Assembly (NCBI GenBank): GCA_002286715.1
Contig: NSJX01000007.1
Coordinates: 313,863 to 377,862, forward strand
Length of the DNA: 64,000 nt
Source of the DNA: Dentipellis sp. KUC8613
Lineage: Eukaryota > Basidiomycota > Agaricomycetes > Russulales > Hericiaceae
Direction: 5' to 3'
Shown: piece after piece, positions 62,448-64,000 of the stretch
How positions within the stretch are numbered: the stretch's first letter is position 1
How the letters are laid out: each line of letters opens with the position of its first letter
Made by a program: the position numbers and the translations under genes
The notes under the pieces: generated by a model
What the model was told of the DNA's origin: nothing
What the model saw: only the letters and a program-made list of their open reading frames with translations
The model's database searches: none

Positions 62448-64000
62448 ATGCAAGCGCCCTCTCCAGACCCATTGCAGGACCCTAATTATCTCCTGGACCC
62501 GTTCGATACGCTGTTCTACTCGCTTGACGACTTCGCGCACGAGTATTTATCTTTGCACGATATTGCAGAGGCATACAACACTATTTATCTCAGGCTTCGC
62601 GCTTCTGGCAGTCAATTGGCATCTCCCGCAGCCCAAGAATACCCGGCTCTCCAATTCTTGAAGAACAACCATGCAGCAATCGCTACTGTCTTCACACGCG
62701 ATGTATCTCGCGCTCTCACCCTTCCTCCGGGATTATCGCGACGCCTCAGCCCTTCAATAGATTTCTCGAGGTCTGGGTCCAGGGAAGCGAGTGAGGAGGC
62801 CCGATATGCGAAGGATTCGACAGTCGTCTGCCATTTCGCCTTGCGGGTGATAGCCCAGCTCTTCCAGAGCTTAGCAATTTATGATGCGCTTCCAGGTGAG
62901 CGATACCGTGACCCGATTCCAGAGTTCTCCGCTGAGGGGTGCACAGAGGACGATGTGCTTACCCTTCTGGATGCTGTGATCGCCATTCTCAAAACTCCGA
63001 TCCTACCATCTTTTAATGCGTCGAAGACATATGCGCTCAGTATATGGGTGCTTCGAACCCAAACTCTTCCAAGAAGCTTGATCTGCCGCAGGGCGGACGA
63101 GTTGACCGGAGCTCTCAAACGCATCGTCGGCAAGACTCCGTCTCATGTTACAATCGACTTAATCATCGACGGCCTTGAGGTTGGTTTCCCGATTGTCATC
63201 ATCTACTACATTATATGTTGACCATTGTCACAGGCTATCAATAGCCTTCTGGCAAGCCACAGTGATATATTTCTGCAACCATTCTGTACATTAATTCCCT
63301 CAATCTTAATCCACCTCACCGCCTCCTCCCCGCAGCTACGACACCAAGCCGCGTGCACATTGGCAGCGTACTGCTCTCTAATAGTCCAACCTATAACAGA
63401 CACGTCCAGCTCAGTCAGACAATCAATCGCAAAACACGTCCAGTCGTTCCTCGAGGCCCAAACCTCCCCAACTGCGTCCTTCCCCACAGACGAATCTCTG
63501 TCTGATCTTCTGGAGAGTGCACTCCGTGCGGCCAACCCCTTCGAGCCTGGCGGCGGCGCGACATGGGCATTGACCGCTGTCGCCTGCCTCACTCTGCTCC
63601 ATGGGCCGTCGATCTTCTACCACAAACAAGCACTCCGACTCTGCATGGAAATGACGGGTAAGGCGCTCAACCAATCCCACCCTCTTATTCGTGATCTCCA
63701 TCCGCACGGCTGGCGCTGCTTTATATGGGCGCTTGGTCGTCTGTGCGAGGGACTCGGCGAAGACATGCAAGACGATGCGAGAGTGGAGTTGGAGGACAAG
63801 GTGGGGAGGGTGCTCAGGATTATCGGGGTGGAGTTGGGCCATGGGCTTGGGATTGCGTTCGTGCGGACTCTGCTGGGACTTGCACCCCCGGACCCTGCAA
63901 GCAAACTTGGTCAACACCCGGCTTCGTGGGGTGTCTCGAGGGCCGTATCTATCGTGGAGGAGATGCTACGGCATAAGAACAAGGATCTTCAGAACGTCGG
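62448..64000 (+). CDS. Probable Rif1 N-terminal domain protein (3' end outside window)
   Basis: Exon 1 is 62448-63179 (244 codons) and exon 2 runs from 63234 to the window edge without a stop, so the gene is partial, with about 500 residues visible. The chain is an all-helical, HEAT-like repeat protein: FLQPFCTLIPSILIHLTASS, PQLRHQAACTLAAYCSLIV, WALTAVACLTLLHGPSIFYH, then GWRCFIWALGRL. This pattern fits the fungal Rif1 N-terminal domain (Pfam Rif1_N); Rif1 controls replication timing, telomere length and end resection. I know the match only from the W-R-C-x-I-W-A-type helix and overall organisation, so another ARM/HEAT protein is possible. The start at 62448 follows a CAG-rich context; an upstream in-frame exon cannot be excluded. 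Confidence 0.6.

Overview
The window reads as nuclear DNA of a filamentous basidiomycete, most likely an Agaricomycete. It is GC-rich. Every gene I could splice has many short GT-AG introns of about 50-70 nt, genes lie on both strands with no operons, and the families present are eukaryotic: a STE7-type MAPK kinase, the SNF1 beta subunit, RecQ, Rad4/XPC, Trm61, eIF3i and a FYRN/FYRC protein. I saw no tRNA, rRNA, CRISPR array or intact transposon. The species cannot be fixed from the sequence alone.

Layout. 0-13 kb: a STE7/FUZ7-type MAPK kinase (+), a DUF2235 alpha/beta-hydrolase (+), AMP deaminase (-) and the SNF1/AMPK beta subunit (-). 12.9-19.4 kb: a 6.5 kb stretch without a recognisable gene that carries a (CTG)12 tract. 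19.4-29.5 kb: an NTA1-type N-terminal amidase (+), a 28-exon RecQ helicase (-), methylthioribulose-1-phosphate dehydratase MDE1 (-) and a PAS-only protein (-). 30.2-37.6 kb: TRM61 (+), RAD4/XPC (-) and a HAD phosphatase of the GPP/DOG type (-). 37.6-43.3 kb: a second gene-poor stretch with one perfect hairpin. 43.3-64 kb: a DHA1-type MFS transporter (+), a TBRG1-like FYRN/FYRC nuclear protein (+), a large disordered protein (+), a membrane/coiled-coil protein (+), a secreted protein with a hydrophobic C-terminus (+), eIF3i/TIF34 (-) and the 5' part of a probable RIF1 gene (+) that runs off the window.

How the genes relate. They are mostly independent housekeeping genes, but some neighbours share themes. 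AMP deaminase and the AMPK/SNF1 beta subunit sit side by side. RecQ, Rad4/XPC and RIF1 are all genome-maintenance genes. PAS/TRM61 and TIF34/RIF1 are divergent pairs over short shared upstream regions, and NTA1/RecQ and TRM61/RAD4 converge with about 150 bp between stop codons.

Most striking observation. This locus is unusually rich in microexons that can be derived from the sequence. MDE1 needs a 3-nt exon (25616-25618) that encodes only one glutamate, which by alignment is the proposed catalytic residue. eIF3i has a coding exon consisting only of the ATG, followed by a 19-nt exon. RecQ has several exons of 14-25 nt, one of which encodes just the AHCIS part of the DEAH box. Exon-length sums are divisible by three and keep phase in all models stated as fully spliced.
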